Notes: generated by a model from the letters alone, not told the origin. A DNA stretch of 64,000 nucleotides from Beduinella massiliensis (GCF_900199405.1 NZ_LT963430.1:3193605-3257604); one strand, 5' to 3'; positions 42,795 to 52,526 are shown, counted from the first letter of the stretch. Translations and numbers: made by a program.

Positions 42795-44330
42795 TCAGTC
42801 GACGAACGCGTGGTACTGCTCCGTCCATACGGCGCTGCGGATCTGTCCGTCGATCTCCCAGGCGGTCTGCACGGTCTGGTTCCATTCGTCCTCGGTCAGT
42901 TCGCCCACGAGCGCCTTCTCCATCGCTTCCTTGATCAGCGTGTCGGCGTCGTTCGTGAGGTACTCCGCGTCGGTGCCGTTCAGGTCGTAGGGCACGTAAT
43001 AGTCAAAGCTCGGGATCGCCTGGATGCCCGCGTCGATCTGCTCGCGCATCTGCCAGGCGGTATAGGTGCGCCAGTTGTCCTCGGAGAAGTAGGGCTCCGG
43101 GTACTTGTCGTAGTCGTACCACTCGAGCAGCTGATACTCCAGCATGTAGCGGTCGGTCGCGCCGTCCGGCTGGGTAAACGTCTTGCCGTCCTCGCTGAGG
43201 ATGTAGTGGTCGCCCTCGATGCCGTAGGTCGCGAGCATGTAGTTCTCCTCGGAAGCGTAGATCCAGTCGAGCAGCTTGAGCGCCCACTGCGGGTCGGTGC
43301 TGGTCGCGGAGAGCGCGACCTCCGCCATGTAGGTCGGGTTTCCGCCCCACGCGCTCACGCCGCTGGGCGCGTCGGTGAAGTTGGGAATCGCCGCCCAGGA
43401 GCAGGAGCTGTCCGGGTTCGCCTCCATCAGGCGCGAGGTGCCCTGCAGGCCCATGTTGTACCAGCCGGAGCACATGCCGATGCGGTCGGTCGCGCCCATG
43501 TCGTTGGCCGTCTCGTTGGTCATCGTCAGGTAATCCTGATTGATGTAGCCCTTCTGATACCACTCCGCACCCTTGGCGACCAGCGCCCAGGCGTTCTCGT
43601 GCATGTACCAGGGCATCACCGTGCCGTCCTCGGTGAGGTAACGGTCCTCGTTGTCGCAGTTGCCCTTGGTGCCCAGGTAATAGACGTGCAGCGGGCCGTT
43701 CCACAGGCTCTGGAAGTACGGGATGTAGCCGTATTCGTCGTTCGGATCGCCGTTGCCGTTCACATCCTGCGTCTTCACGCCCTCAAAGTACGCCTCCAGC
43801 TCCGGCAGCGTGGTGGGCATTTCCATGTTCAGCTTTTCGAGCCAGTCCGTGCGAATGGAGGGCACGCCGCCCGCGGTGAACGACTCGTGGCGCGGCAGCG
43901 CCCAGATGTTGCCCTCGGCGTCCTTGCAGGGGATCCAGGCTTCCTCAGGGATCATGGCCATCACGTTGGGAAGATACGTGTCGAGCATCTCCTGCGTGTA
44001 GGGCACGATCGCGCCGTTGGCCGCGTAGGTGGACCAGACGCCGCTGTTCGCGGTCAGGTTCAGGGTGTCGAACTTCTCCGAGCCCGCGATCATGACGTTG
44101 ACCTTCTCGGCCCAGGTGTTCTCGGCCACGACGATGACCTCGAAGTCGATGCCCGACTTTTCCTCGATCAGCGCCTTGATCTTGTCGTTCTCCGTCTTGT
44201 TTTCCTTGTTGGAGTTGGAGCGGATGACGAAGCGCGCAGGCTCTTGCTGCACCGCGTCCTCGGCCGCCGCGCCCGCGATCATCGCAAGCGCCATGACCGC
44301 CGCCAGTACCAGGGAAACAACCTTTTTCAT
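42795..44330 (-). CDS. Sugar ABC transporter substrate-binding protein (LplA-like)
   Basis: About 511 residues. A signal peptide (MKKVVSLVLAAVMALAMIAG) ends AAAED; no lipobox Cys is present, unlike most Firmicutes binding proteins. The size and motifs fit family 1 oligosaccharide-binding proteins that work with LplB/YtcP permeases. ATG at 44330 after GAGG. Confidence 0.85.
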   Translation of the reverse strand: MKKVVSLVLAAVMALAMIAGAAAEDAVQQEPARFVIRSNSNKENKTENDKIKALIEEKSGIDFEVIVVAENTWAEKVNVMIAGSEKFDTLNLTANSGVWSTYAANGAIVPYTQEMLDTYLPNVMAMIPEEAWIPCKDAEGNIWALPRHESFTAGGVPSIRTDWLEKLNMEMPTTLPELEAYFEGVKTQDVNGNGDPNDEYGYIPYFQSLWNGPLHVYYLGTKGNCDNEDRYLTEDGTVMPWYMHENAWALVAKGAEWYQKGYINQDYLTMTNETANDMGATDRIGMCSGWYNMGLQGTSRLMEANPDSSCSWAAIPNFTDAPSGVSAWGGNPTYMAEVALSATSTDPQWALKLLDWIYASEENYMLATYGIEGDHYILSEDGKTFTQPDGATDRYMLEYQLLEWYDYDKYPEPYFSEDNWRTYTAWQMREQIDAGIQAIPSFDYYVPYDLNGTDAEYLTNDADTLIKEAMEKALVGELTEDEWNQTVQTAWEIDGQIRSAVWTEQYHAFVD

Positions 44331-44376
44331 GTAGGTACCTCCTCTTTCTATGTCGCTTTTCGCACCCATCGTCGCC

Positions 44377-45258
44377 TCAGCCCTTCACCGAACCCACCAG
44401 CATGCCCTTGACGAAGTACTTTTGCAGGAACGGGTAGACGCACAGGATCGGGACGGTGGCGATGACGATGGTTGACATACGAACGGTTTCCGCCGGGGGG
44501 ATGTTGTCCATCGCGGAGCCGACGGTGGCGATGTCCGCGACGGTGGCGCTGTCGATCAGCTGGCGCAGCGTGTACTGCATGGTCCACATTTCCTTCCTGT
44601 TCATGTAGAGCATGGAGTCGAACCACATGTTCCAGTGATACACCGCGTAAAAAAGCGTGATCGTGGCGATGGACGCGGTGGAAAGCGGCAAGTAAATGCG
44701 AAAGAAGATGTGCAGGTCGTTTGCGCCGTCCAGCTTTGCGGATTCCTCCAGCGAGTCGGGAATCTGCATGAAGAAATTGCGCATGATGATGAGGTTAAAG
44801 GCGTTGACCATCGAGGGCAGGATGTACACCCAGAAGTTGTTGATGAGCCCCAGGGACTTGTTGAGCAAAAAGCTGGGGATCAGCCCGCCGGAAAACCACA
44901 TGGTAAAGACGATCATGCCGGTGAGGGCCCTTCGCGGCGGGTAGTACTTCTTGGAGAGCGGGTAGGCCAGCAGCGTGGTCACGACGATGTTGAGCGTCGT
45001 GCCGATCAGCGTGCGGGCGATGGTGGTCAGGTAGGAATTGATGATATTCGACCCGGAGGACAGGATGAACCGGTATCCGGACCAGTCGAACGTCCGTGGG
45101 ATCAGGCGCAGCGGGTTCAGCGCGCGCTCAAATTCCGGCGTCACCGAGCGGCCGAGGACGAAGAGGATGGGATAGATCATGATCGCGCACAGCACCACCA
45201 TGACGACGTCGTTGACGACGAGAAACGTCTTCTCGCCCTTTGTAACCGTGCCTGCCAT
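44377..45258 (-). CDS. Sugar ABC permease (YtcP-like)
   Basis: 293 residues, six membrane helices. The ABC contact loop EAA motif is ESAKLDGANDLHIFFRIYLPL (split about residues 170-190). YtcP type. It lies between the LplB-like permease and the binding protein. Confidence 0.9.
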   Translation of the reverse strand: MAGTVTKGEKTFLVVNDVVMVVLCAIMIYPILFVLGRSVTPEFERALNPLRLIPRTFDWSGYRFILSSGSNIINSYLTTIARTLIGTTLNIVVTTLLAYPLSKKYYPPRRALTGMIVFTMWFSGGLIPSFLLNKSLGLINNFWVYILPSMVNAFNLIIMRNFFMQIPDSLEESAKLDGANDLHIFFRIYLPLSTASIATITLFYAVYHWNMWFDSMLYMNRKEMWTMQYTLRQLIDSATVADIATVGSAMDNIPPAETVRMSTIVIATVPILCVYPFLQKYFVKGMLVGSVKG

Positions 45259-45275
45259 TTGCTTTCCTCCCCTTC

Positions 45276-46244
45276 TCAGAACAGACCTTCAGCGCCCAGC
45301 TTTTTGGAGGCGCGGTTGCTGAACAGGATCATCGCCAGCGCGAGCACCGACTTGACCAGGCCGACCGCGGCCGTGTAGGAGAACTTGGACTCCTGAATGC
45401 CGTTGCGGTAGATGTAGGTTTCAAACACGTCGGAAACCTCGTAGACCGAGGGGCTGTAGAGGTTGAAGATCTGGTCGAAGTTGTCGTCGAACATCTTGCC
45501 GATCTGCAGGATCAGCATGATCGCGATGATCTCGGAGATGGCGGGCAGCGTGATGTGGAGGATCTGCTGAAGCTTGTTCGCGCCGTCCACGCGCGCGGCC
45601 TCGTACTGCTCCTGATCGATGCTGGTGATCGCCGCCAGGTAGACGATGGAGCCGTAGCCGATGCTCTTCCAGATTTCGCTCAGGATGAGGATCGGGCGGA
45701 ACCACTGCTTGCTCGTCAGGAAGTAGACCGGCTGGCCCCCGCACAGCTTGATGAGCGCGTTTACCGCGCCGCTGTCGGGCGAGAGCAGCGTGTTGAGCAG
45801 CCCGGCCACCACGACCCACGAGAGAAAGTAGGGCATGTAGGTCACCGTCTGCACCGTGCGCTTAAACCAGGTAGAGCGGATCTCGTTGATCATCAGCGCC
45901 AGCAGGATCGGCGCGGGGAAGCTGAAGATCAGGCGCAGGACGCTCAGGTAAATCGTGTTGCTAAAGACGCGCTTGCAGTAGATCGACTTGAAGAAAACCT
46001 CGAAGTTCTTGAGCCCCACCCAATCGGACTGCATGATCGCGGCAAAGCCGCCCGCCGCGCCCTTGTAGTTTTTAAAGGCGATGAGGATGCCGTACATCGG
46101 CACGTACTTGAAGAGGATAAAAAAACAAAGTCCCGGCAGCACCATCAGGTGCAGATAGCGGTATTCGACGACGGCATGCCAGATGCGCTGCCCCATCGAC
46201 CTTTGCAGCGGCCCCCTCGCTCTTGCGACACCCGAAGCTTTCAT
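45276..46244 (-). CDS. Sugar ABC permease (LplB-like)
   Basis: About 322 residues, six membrane helices. The contact loop has EQYEAARVDGANKLQQILHI (about residues 232-251). LplB-type permease, first gene of the sugar importer. ATG at 46244 after AAGGGG. Confidence 0.9.
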   Translation of the reverse strand: MKASGVARARGPLQRSMGQRIWHAVVEYRYLHLMVLPGLCFFILFKYVPMYGILIAFKNYKGAAGGFAAIMQSDWVGLKNFEVFFKSIYCKRVFSNTIYLSVLRLIFSFPAPILLALMINEIRSTWFKRTVQTVTYMPYFLSWVVVAGLLNTLLSPDSGAVNALIKLCGGQPVYFLTSKQWFRPILILSEIWKSIGYGSIVYLAAITSIDQEQYEAARVDGANKLQQILHITLPAISEIIAIMLILQIGKMFDDNFDQIFNLYSPSVYEVSDVFETYIYRNGIQESKFSYTAAVGLVKSVLALAMILFSNRASKKLGAEGLF

Positions 46245-46544
46245 GGATCTACCCCTTTTCCATATGCAAATAATTACACGATTTGTTGGCATTCTTTGCC
46301 GTCGACGCCAAGCTTTATGTGAACTCATTATACAAAGCATTTTCGCGCACTAAAAGCGCAAAAGACGCAGAAAACGTGCAGAATCAATCATCATGGGGCC
46401 CGGCGTTTGGTGAATTGTCCCCTATGCGTTCCTGCGCATGCGCGCGAAAATAAGCGTTTCTGCGCGAAGGTTCGTCGAAAACGCGATGGCTTCAAAAGAG
46501 GACTTCCTGTATAATAAAACACATCAGCAGAAGGAGGCGCTTTC
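46245..46544. other. Divergent control region between the sugar ABC and aldo/keto reductase genes
   Basis: No gene is seen. On the plus side there is a TATAAT (about 46510-46515) before the aldo/keto reductase. The 46320-46380 part is A+T-rich with GCGC repeats and likely holds the sugar-operon promoter. Confidence 0.5.
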
Positions 46545-47537
46545 ATGACATACGTTCCCGCCGAATCGCGCTACGACGCGATGCCTTACCGCCGCTGCGG
46601 GCGCAGCGGCCTGATGCTCCCCGCGATTTCGCTTGGGCTCTGGCATAACTTCGGCAACATCACGCCCTTCGGCGTGCAGCAGAGCCTGCTGCGCACCGCC
46701 TTTGACAACGGCATCACCCATTTCGACCTGGCCAACAACTACGGCCCGCCCTACGGCGAGGCGGAGCGGAACTTCGGCGTCCACATGGACCGCGACTGGA
46801 AGCCCCACCGCGACGAGCTGGTGATCTCGACCAAGGCCGGTTACGACATGTGGAAGGGCCCCTACGGCGACCACGGCAGCCGCAAATACCTGATCGCCAG
46901 CCTCGATCAGAGCCTGCGGCGCATGCACCTTGACTACGTGGACATCTTTTACCACCACCGGCCCGACCCCGACACGCCGATCGAGGAGACGATGGGCGCG
47001 CTCGACCAGATCGTGCGCTCGGGCAAGGCGCTCTACGTCGGCCTTTCCAACTACAACGCCGAGCAGACCTCCGAGGCGGTGAAGGCGCTGAAGGCCCTCG
47101 GCACGCCCTGCCTCATCCACCAGCCGAACTACTCCATGTTCAACCGCTGGATCGAGGGCGGGCTGACCGGCGTGCTGCGCCGGGAAAGCGTCGGCTGCAT
47201 CGCCTTTGCGCCGCTGCAAAACGGCCTGCTCACGAGCAAGTACCTCAAGGGCATCCCGGCGGACTCCCGCGCCGCGCACGACCCGCGTTACCTGCACGCC
47301 AGCGACATCACGCCCGAAAAGATCGCGAAGATTGAAAAGCTGAACGAAATCGCCCTGTCGCGCGATCAGAGCCTCGCCCAGATGGCGCTGTGCTGGGTGC
47401 TGCGCGACGAGGTGGTCACCTCCGCGCTGATCGGCGCCAGCCGCCCGGAGCAGATCGTGGAAAACGCGGCGGCGCTGCGCCACGCCGGGTTCACGCCCGA
47501 AGAGCTCGCGCGCATCGACGCGATCCTCGCGAAGTAA
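46545..47537 (+). CDS. Aldo/keto reductase, YghZ-like
   Basis: 330 residues of the NADPH aldo/keto reductase family. Tetrad residues: Asp in FDLANNYG, Tyr in the same segment, Lys in ISTKAGY and His in FYHHRPD. The RSGKALYVGLSNY motif and length match the YghZ/AKR14 type, which reduces L-glyceraldehyde 3-phosphate and methylglyoxal. It is divergent from the sugar transporter. Confidence 0.85.
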   Translation: MTYVPAESRYDAMPYRRCGRSGLMLPAISLGLWHNFGNITPFGVQQSLLRTAFDNGITHFDLANNYGPPYGEAERNFGVHMDRDWKPHRDELVISTKAGYDMWKGPYGDHGSRKYLIASLDQSLRRMHLDYVDIFYHHRPDPDTPIEETMGALDQIVRSGKALYVGLSNYNAEQTSEAVKALKALGTPCLIHQPNYSMFNRWIEGGLTGVLRRESVGCIAFAPLQNGLLTSKYLKGIPADSRAAHDPRYLHASDITPEKIAKIEKLNEIALSRDQSLAQMALCWVLRDEVVTSALIGASRPEQIVENAAALRHAGFTPEELARIDAILAK

Positions 47538-47552
47538 TCCCCTTGGCCCCAC

Positions 47553-47584
47553 GGCCCGGACGCCCTGCGCGCCGGGCCTTTTTT
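47553..47584 (+). terminator. Terminator after the aldo/keto reductase gene
   Basis: Stem GGCCCGG/CCGGGCC (47553-47559 and 47572-47578), then six Ts. Confidence 0.8.
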
Positions 47585-47618
47585 CCGCCGCCCCGCCCGC
47601 TTTTTTGCCCGATCCCGC

Positions 47619-47647
47619 TTGACATTTTGCCAAATTCATGCTACGTT
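47619..47647 (+). promoter_or_regulatory. Promoter of the ZTP-riboswitch purine operon
   Basis: -35 TTGACA (47619-47624) and -10 TACGTT (47642-47647) with 17 bp between and an extended -10 TG. The riboswitch follows. Confidence 0.6.
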
Positions 47648-47653
47648 GAAGCT

Positions 47654-47750
47654 GTTATACGACTGACGGAAGTGGAAGGAACCACGGGGAGTATAACCTT
47701 GGATAAGCCGACCGTCTGGGCAAACGCTTGGATACGTGTGCGGCTTTTTT
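47654..47750 (+). ncRNA. ZTP (pfl) riboswitch with terminator
   Basis: The first stem GTTATAC/GTATAAC (47654-47660 and 47691-47697) encloses ACCACGGGGAG. After a linker comes the conserved GCCGACCGTCTGGGC (47707-47721) of the pfl/ZTP class. AAGCCG (47705-47710) can pair with CGGCTT (47741-47746) to make a terminator followed by Ts. The aptamer and terminator therefore compete for the same bases: ZMP/ZTP would block the terminator and allow purO and AICAR formyltransferase expression. This is the classic regulation of folate-linked purine genes. Confidence 0.9.
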
Positions 47751-47813
47751 CGTATTTCATCGCCGCCGCGCCCAGGCCGCTTTCAATTCAAAAGATCAGA
47801 GGAGGAATGGTGC

Positions 47814-48524
47814 TTGAAAACGCCGCTCGAACAGCAACTGAAGGAAAACGCCTATCCCGGCAGGGGAATCGTCATCGGCCGGTCCGAAGACGGAAAGTCG
47901 GCCGTGACCGCCTACTTCATCATGGGCCGAAGCGAGAACAGCCGCAACCGCGTCTTCGTCGAGGAGGGCGAGGGCATCCGCACGCAGGCGTTCGACCCCT
48001 CGAAGATGAAAGATCCCAGCCTCATCATCTACGCGCCGGTGCGCGTGCTCGGCAACAAGACGATCGTCACCAACGGGGATCAGACGGACACGATCTACGA
48101 GGGCATGGACAGGCAGCTCACGTTTGAGCAATCCCTGCGCACCCGCGCATTCGAGCCGGACGCGCCCAACTACACGCCGCGCATCTCCGGCATCCTGCAC
48201 GTGGAAAACGGCGCGTTCAGCTACGCGCTGTCCATCCTCAAGAGCGCGGACGGCGACCCGGCGCAGTGCAACCGCTTTACCTTCGCCTACAGCGACTGCC
48301 TGCCGGGGCAGGGCCACTTCATCCACACCTATATGCATGACGGGGATCCGCTGCCCAGCTTCACGGGCGAGCCCAGGCCGGTCGCCATTCCCAACGACAT
48401 CGACGCCTTTACGCGGCTCCTCTGGCAGAGCCTTAACGAGGACAACAAGGTCTCCCTCTTCGTCCGCTTCATCGACATCGCGTCCGGCGCGCACGAGAGC
48501 CGCATCGTCAACAAGAACCGGTAA
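47814..48524 (+). CDS. purO: IMP cyclohydrolase, PurO-like
   Basis: About 236 residues of the PurO type (PGRGIVIGRSEDGKSAVTAYF at the start, IYAPVRVLGNKTIVTNGDQTD in the middle), best known from archaea and also in some Clostridia. It closes FAICAR to IMP, the last step of purine synthesis. The starting TTG (47814-47816) lies 8 nt after GGAGG; no ATG is in frame there. It is downstream of the ZTP riboswitch and 62 bp before the formyltransferase. The usual bifunctional PurH is replaced by two genes. Confidence 0.85.
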   Translation: MKTPLEQQLKENAYPGRGIVIGRSEDGKSAVTAYFIMGRSENSRNRVFVEEGEGIRTQAFDPSKMKDPSLIIYAPVRVLGNKTIVTNGDQTDTIYEGMDRQLTFEQSLRTRAFEPDAPNYTPRISGILHVENGAFSYALSILKSADGDPAQCNRFTFAYSDCLPGQGHFIHTYMHDGDPLPSFTGEPRPVAIPNDIDAFTRLLWQSLNEDNKVSLFVRFIDIASGAHESRIVNKNR

Positions 48525-48586
48525 GACATCCCCGTCGGGGCGGCCGAAGGACGCCGCTTCTTTATGAGTAGAAAGGAAGACGCCAC

Positions 48587-49765
48587 GTGAAAGAATTCAC
48601 CCTGAAATACGGCTGCAACCCCAACCAGAAGCCCTCGCGCATCTACGTCGCGGACGCCAGCGACCTGCCGGTGGAGATCCTCGGCGGCAGGCCCGGCTAC
48701 ATCAACTTTCTGGACGCGCTCAACGGCTGGCAGCTCGTTCGCGAGCTGAAGCAGGCGACCGGGCTGCCAGCCGCCACCTCGTTCAAGCACGTCTCGCCCG
48801 CGGGCGCGGCGGTGGGCCTGCCGCTCAGCGATACGCTCAGAAAGATTTACTGGGTGGACGACATGGGCGAACTCTCGCCGCTGGCCTGCGCCTACGCGCG
48901 CGCGCGCGGCGCGGACCGCATGTCCTCCTTCGGCGACTTCATCGCGCTGTCCGACCCCTGCGACGCGAGCACCGCCGCCATTATCAAGCGCGAGGTCTCC
49001 GACGGCGTGATCGCCCCGGGATATTCCGAGGAGGCGCTGTCCATCCTCCGCCAGAAGAAAAACGGCAGCTACTGCATCATCCAGATCGACGAGCAGTACC
49101 GCCCCGCCCCGCTGGAGCACAAGGAGGTCTTCGGCGTCACGTTCGAGCAGGGGCGTCAGGAGCTGCCCATCGACGACGCGCTGCTTTCCAACATCGTGAC
49201 GAAAAACACGGAGCTGCCCGAAGCGGCCCGGCGTGACCTGAAGATCGCGCTCATCACGCTCAAGTACACGCAGTCCAACTCCGTATGCTTCGTGAAGGAC
49301 GGTCAGGCCATCGGCGTGGGCGCGGGCCAGCAATCCCGCGTGCACTGCACGCGCCTGGCCGGGCAGAAGGCCGACAACTGGTTCCTCCGCCAGTCCCCGC
49401 AGGTGCTGAACCTGCCGTTCGTGGACGGCATCCGCCGCGCGGACCGCGACAACGCCATCGACGTGTACATCGGCGAGGAGTACATGGACGTGCTGGCGGA
49501 CGGCGCCTGGCAGCGTCTCTTCAAGGAAAAGCCGCCGGTCTTCACCCGCGAGGAAAAGCGCGCGTGGCTCGACCGCCTGCAGGGCGTGACGCTGGGCTCC
49601 GACGCCTTCTTCCCCTTCTCCGACAACATCGAGCGCGCGCACAAGAGCGGCGTTCAGTACGTCGCGGAGCCGGGCGGCTCCGTGCGCGACGACGCCGTGA
49701 TCGAGTGCTGCGACAAGTACGGCATGGTGATGGCCTTCACCGGCATCCGGCTCTTCCATCATTAA
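48587..49765 (+). CDS. AICAR formyltransferase (standalone)
   Basis: 392 residues, only the AICAR-formyltransferase half of PurH: SFKHVSPAGAAVG holds the catalytic Lys-His. It makes FAICAR from AICAR and 10-formyl-THF for PurO. It starts with GTG 8 nt after AAAGGAAG and ends at a strong terminator. It consumes the riboswitch ligand ZMP (AICAR). Confidence 0.9.
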   Translation: MKEFTLKYGCNPNQKPSRIYVADASDLPVEILGGRPGYINFLDALNGWQLVRELKQATGLPAATSFKHVSPAGAAVGLPLSDTLRKIYWVDDMGELSPLACAYARARGADRMSSFGDFIALSDPCDASTAAIIKREVSDGVIAPGYSEEALSILRQKKNGSYCIIQIDEQYRPAPLEHKEVFGVTFEQGRQELPIDDALLSNIVTKNTELPEAARRDLKIALITLKYTQSNSVCFVKDGQAIGVGAGQQSRVHCTRLAGQKADNWFLRQSPQVLNLPFVDGIRRADRDNAIDVYIGEEYMDVLADGAWQRLFKEKPPVFTREEKRAWLDRLQGVTLGSDAFFPFSDNIERAHKSGVQYVAEPGGSVRDDAVIECCDKYGMVMAFTGIRLFHH

Positions 49766-49788
49766 AAGCTGAAAAGCAGCGCATCAGC

Positions 49789-49828
49789 GCTCCGCCGAAG
49801 GGGGAATCCCTTCGGCGGAGCATTTTTT
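49789..49828. terminator. Bidirectional terminator
   Basis: 14-bp stem GCTCCGCCGAAGGG/CCCTTCGGCGGAGC with T-run on the right, between convergent AICAR formyltransferase and M24 peptidase genes. Confidence 0.9.
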
Positions 49829-49842
49829 ATGCCAGCGGGGCA

Positions 49843-50907
49843 TCAGCCGACGATGCGCAGCTCCTTGGGGTGGTGATTGAAGAGCTCGCAGCCTTCCTTC
49901 GTGACGCAGACCAGATCCTCGATGCGCACGCCGAACGCCCCGGGCAGGTAGATGCCCGGCTCGATGGAAAAGCACATGTTTTCCGCCACCGGCAGGTTCC
50001 GTCCGCCCACGTCGAACGGCTCCTCGTGATAGTCGATGCCGATGCCGTGGCTGGTGCGGTGCGGATAGCGGTCGCCATATCCCGCGCGCTCGATGACCTC
50101 CCGCGCCGCCCGGTCGATCTGCGCGATCGGGACGCCCGGCCGCACCGCCGCGATGGCCGCCCGGTTCGCCTCCAGCACGACCTCGTAAACCTCGCGCTGA
50201 AGCGCGGAACAGCTTCTAAAGAAGACGGTCCGCGTCATGTCGCTGTAATAGCCGTCGATGCGCTTGCCCGTGTCCACGCTCACCGCGTCGCCCGGACACA
50301 GCCGCGCGTCGCCCGGCGCGTGGTGCGGCTCCGCCGAGCCCTTTCCGAAACAGACCATCGGGTCTCCCTGAAAGCGCCCCACGCCCCGCCTTTCAAAGCA
50401 CTCGGAAAAGACGGCGCCGAGCTCCAGCTCCGTCATCCCCTCCCGAAGGCGGGCAAACGCGTCCTCGAACACGAGATCCGTGATCTCGCTCGCCCGCCGC
50501 AGGCGCATGACCTCGTCCGGCTCCTTGATCATTCGCGCTTCCTCCACGCAGGAGCTGACCGTGAAGCGCAGCTCCGGGCGGGCCGCCATCAGCGGAAGCA
50601 GAAACCTGCTGGCGAGGTAGCCGTCCACGCCCGTATCAGCGTCCTCCAAAAGATCCGAAAGCGTCGCCGCGGTGCGCCCCGTGTCGCTGTACACGGTCAC
50701 ATCACACCCCTCCGGATTGATCACCGCCAGCACGTAGCAGAGCATCCTGCACGCCGCCTGCGTGACCACGAGCGCGTCCAATCGGTCGTGCGGTTCGACC
50801 CACTCCCCTGTCAGGTAGTAAATCGCCTGCGGCTGCGTGACGATGATCTGAGACAGCCCGTTCATCGCCATCCGTTCCCGCACGCGCCGTAGCCTGTTTT
50901 CAAGCAT
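49843..50907 (-). CDS. M24-family metallopeptidase (Xaa-Pro type)
   Basis: About 354 residues. Metal ligands: SVDTGKRIDGYYSDMTRT (Asp pair), HGIGIDYHE (His), FSIEPGIY and RIEDLV (Glu). It fits Xaa-Pro dipeptidase/aminopeptidase. The ATG at 50907 has the better ribosome site (GGAAAGG) than the one at 50916. It is divergent from the M20 dipeptidase. Confidence 0.85.
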   Translation of the reverse strand: MLENRLRRVRERMAMNGLSQIIVTQPQAIYYLTGEWVEPHDRLDALVVTQAACRMLCYVLAVINPEGCDVTVYSDTGRTAATLSDLLEDADTGVDGYLASRFLLPLMAARPELRFTVSSCVEEARMIKEPDEVMRLRRASEITDLVFEDAFARLREGMTELELGAVFSECFERRGVGRFQGDPMVCFGKGSAEPHHAPGDARLCPGDAVSVDTGKRIDGYYSDMTRTVFFRSCSALQREVYEVVLEANRAAIAAVRPGVPIAQIDRAAREVIERAGYGDRYPHRTSHGIGIDYHEEPFDVGGRNLPVAENMCFSIEPGIYLPGAFGVRIEDLVCVTKEGCELFNHHPKELRIVG

Positions 50908-51143
50908 GAGCCCCATCCTTTCCAGGTTGATTGATCTATATCATAACACAAAAGCTATGCATTGTCCGATCTAAAACGAGCAAAAAACGGGATAAATCGC
51001 TTAAACCTCGCGGGGCGTGCGCCGCGGCGGCAAAAAGGTCGTTTTTGCTCGATTTCTGCGCCATTCCCACATGCAAATGCCTGTGCCATGCGTTATGATG
51101 TGGACTGATCGCACACCTTTACCCCGCAAAGGAGGGATCTACC

Positions 51144-52526
51144 ATGGAAGCCCCATTGTCAGAGCGCGTCGACGCCTGGCTTCACGCGCACCGCGAGGAG
51201 ATCATCCGCGACCTGATCGAGCTCGTCGCCGTGCCCAGCGTGTCGGAGCCCGGAAGCGCCGTCGCGCCCTTCGGCCAACCCTGCCGGGACGTGCTGGATC
51301 ACATGCTTTCTTTAGGCCGTCGGCATGGATACGAGACGCGAAATTACGACAACTACGTCGGCGCGATTGAATTTCAAAAGGGCGATCAAACCGTCGGCTT
51401 CTGGGCACACCTGGACGTCGTGCCCGTCCCCGAACCGGGCGACTGGGATTACCCGCCCTTTGAAGCCACCGTCGTCGAGGATCGCTACATCATCGGCCGG
51501 GGCGTACAGGACAACAAGTCTCCCGCCATCGGCGTCTTTCACGTGATGAACTGCCTGCGCGACCTGGGCATTCCGCTGCGCCACGGGTACACGCTCTATC
51601 TGGGCACGAACGAGGAGTGCGGCATGGAGGACGCGCGCTATTTCGCCGCGCACTATCCCTGCCCCGACCTCTCCATCGTGCCCGACAGCGGCTTCCCCGT
51701 CTGCTGCGCGCAGCGGGGCGCGATGACGCTGTCGCTCTCCGTTCCCTTTGTTCCGGACGTCTCGATCGAGATGCGCAACAATCCCTCTGTGACGCCGGAG
51801 GAAATCACGGCGCGCCTGCCAGGCGGGGAGACGCTCCGCATGCACGGCAAAAGCACGCATGTCTACAACGCCTCCCCGGAGGACAACGCGATCCTCCTGC
51901 TGCTGGAAGCGCTCGCGCAGCGCCTGCCCGAAGAGGCTGAAAAGCTTCGGGCGCTCCGCACGCTCTGCGCCGCCGCGGACGGCGCGCCGCTCGGCATCGC
52001 GTTTGCGGACGCGTTTTCCGGCGCGCTCCTGATGGCGCCCACCCGTATGGAGGTCACGCGGGGACGTCTTTACGTAAACGTGTTTGCGATCCTGCCCGTT
52101 TGCTGTGACCCCGATGCGCTGGTACAAAGCGCGAAGGACGCGTGCGCGCGCCTCGACGTTCAGGCGGAGGTTCTGCGCCTGCGGCGGCCCGTCAGCTTTC
52201 CCCGCGAACACCCGGTCGTCCGCCTGCTCACCGATACCTATAATGAGGTCATGCACACCGACAGCGCGCCGTTCGCCATGTCCGGCGGCAATTATGCCTC
52301 CTGCCTGCCGAACGCGTTCGGCTTCGGCCCCGGCATGCCGGGCCGCGAATTTCCCCGTCACATCTTCCGCGAAGGACACGGCGATTACCACCAGTGCGAC
52401 GAAAGCGAGGACATCGAGCGCCTGCTCGACTTCATGCGCGTCTACGCGGCGGCGGTCGTCGCGCTGGACGCCCTCGACACCCTCTCGATAGAAGGAGCTA
52501 CACATGGAAGCAAATGCCTACCTTGA
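51144..52526 (+). CDS. M20-family metallo-dipeptidase (PepV/Sapep-like)
   Basis: 460 residues. Metal ligands: FWAHLDVVP (His), GRGVQDNKSP (Asp), GTNEECG (Glu) and a later His. It resembles PepV/Sapep dipeptidases. Its 3' end overlaps the cysteine desulfidase start by 23 bp, so the two are coupled; it may release Cys-containing dipeptides for it. Confidence 0.85.
   Translation: MEAPLSERVDAWLHAHREEIIRDLIELVAVPSVSEPGSAVAPFGQPCRDVLDHMLSLGRRHGYETRNYDNYVGAIEFQKGDQTVGFWAHLDVVPVPEPGDWDYPPFEATVVEDRYIIGRGVQDNKSPAIGVFHVMNCLRDLGIPLRHGYTLYLGTNEECGMEDARYFAAHYPCPDLSIVPDSGFPVCCAQRGAMTLSLSVPFVPDVSIEMRNNPSVTPEEITARLPGGETLRMHGKSTHVYNASPEDNAILLLLEALAQRLPEEAEKLRALRTLCAAADGAPLGIAFADAFSGALLMAPTRMEVTRGRLYVNVFAILPVCCDPDALVQSAKDACARLDVQAEVLRLRRPVSFPREHPVVRLLTDTYNEVMHTDSAPFAMSGGNYASCLPNAFGFGPGMPGREFPRHIFREGHGDYHQCDESEDIERLLDFMRVYAAAVVALDALDTLSIEGATHGSKCLP

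Noticed and set aside
42648-44411. 587-codon plus-strand open frame
   Set aside because: Antisense to the LplA-like binding protein, whose signal peptide and family match are clear.
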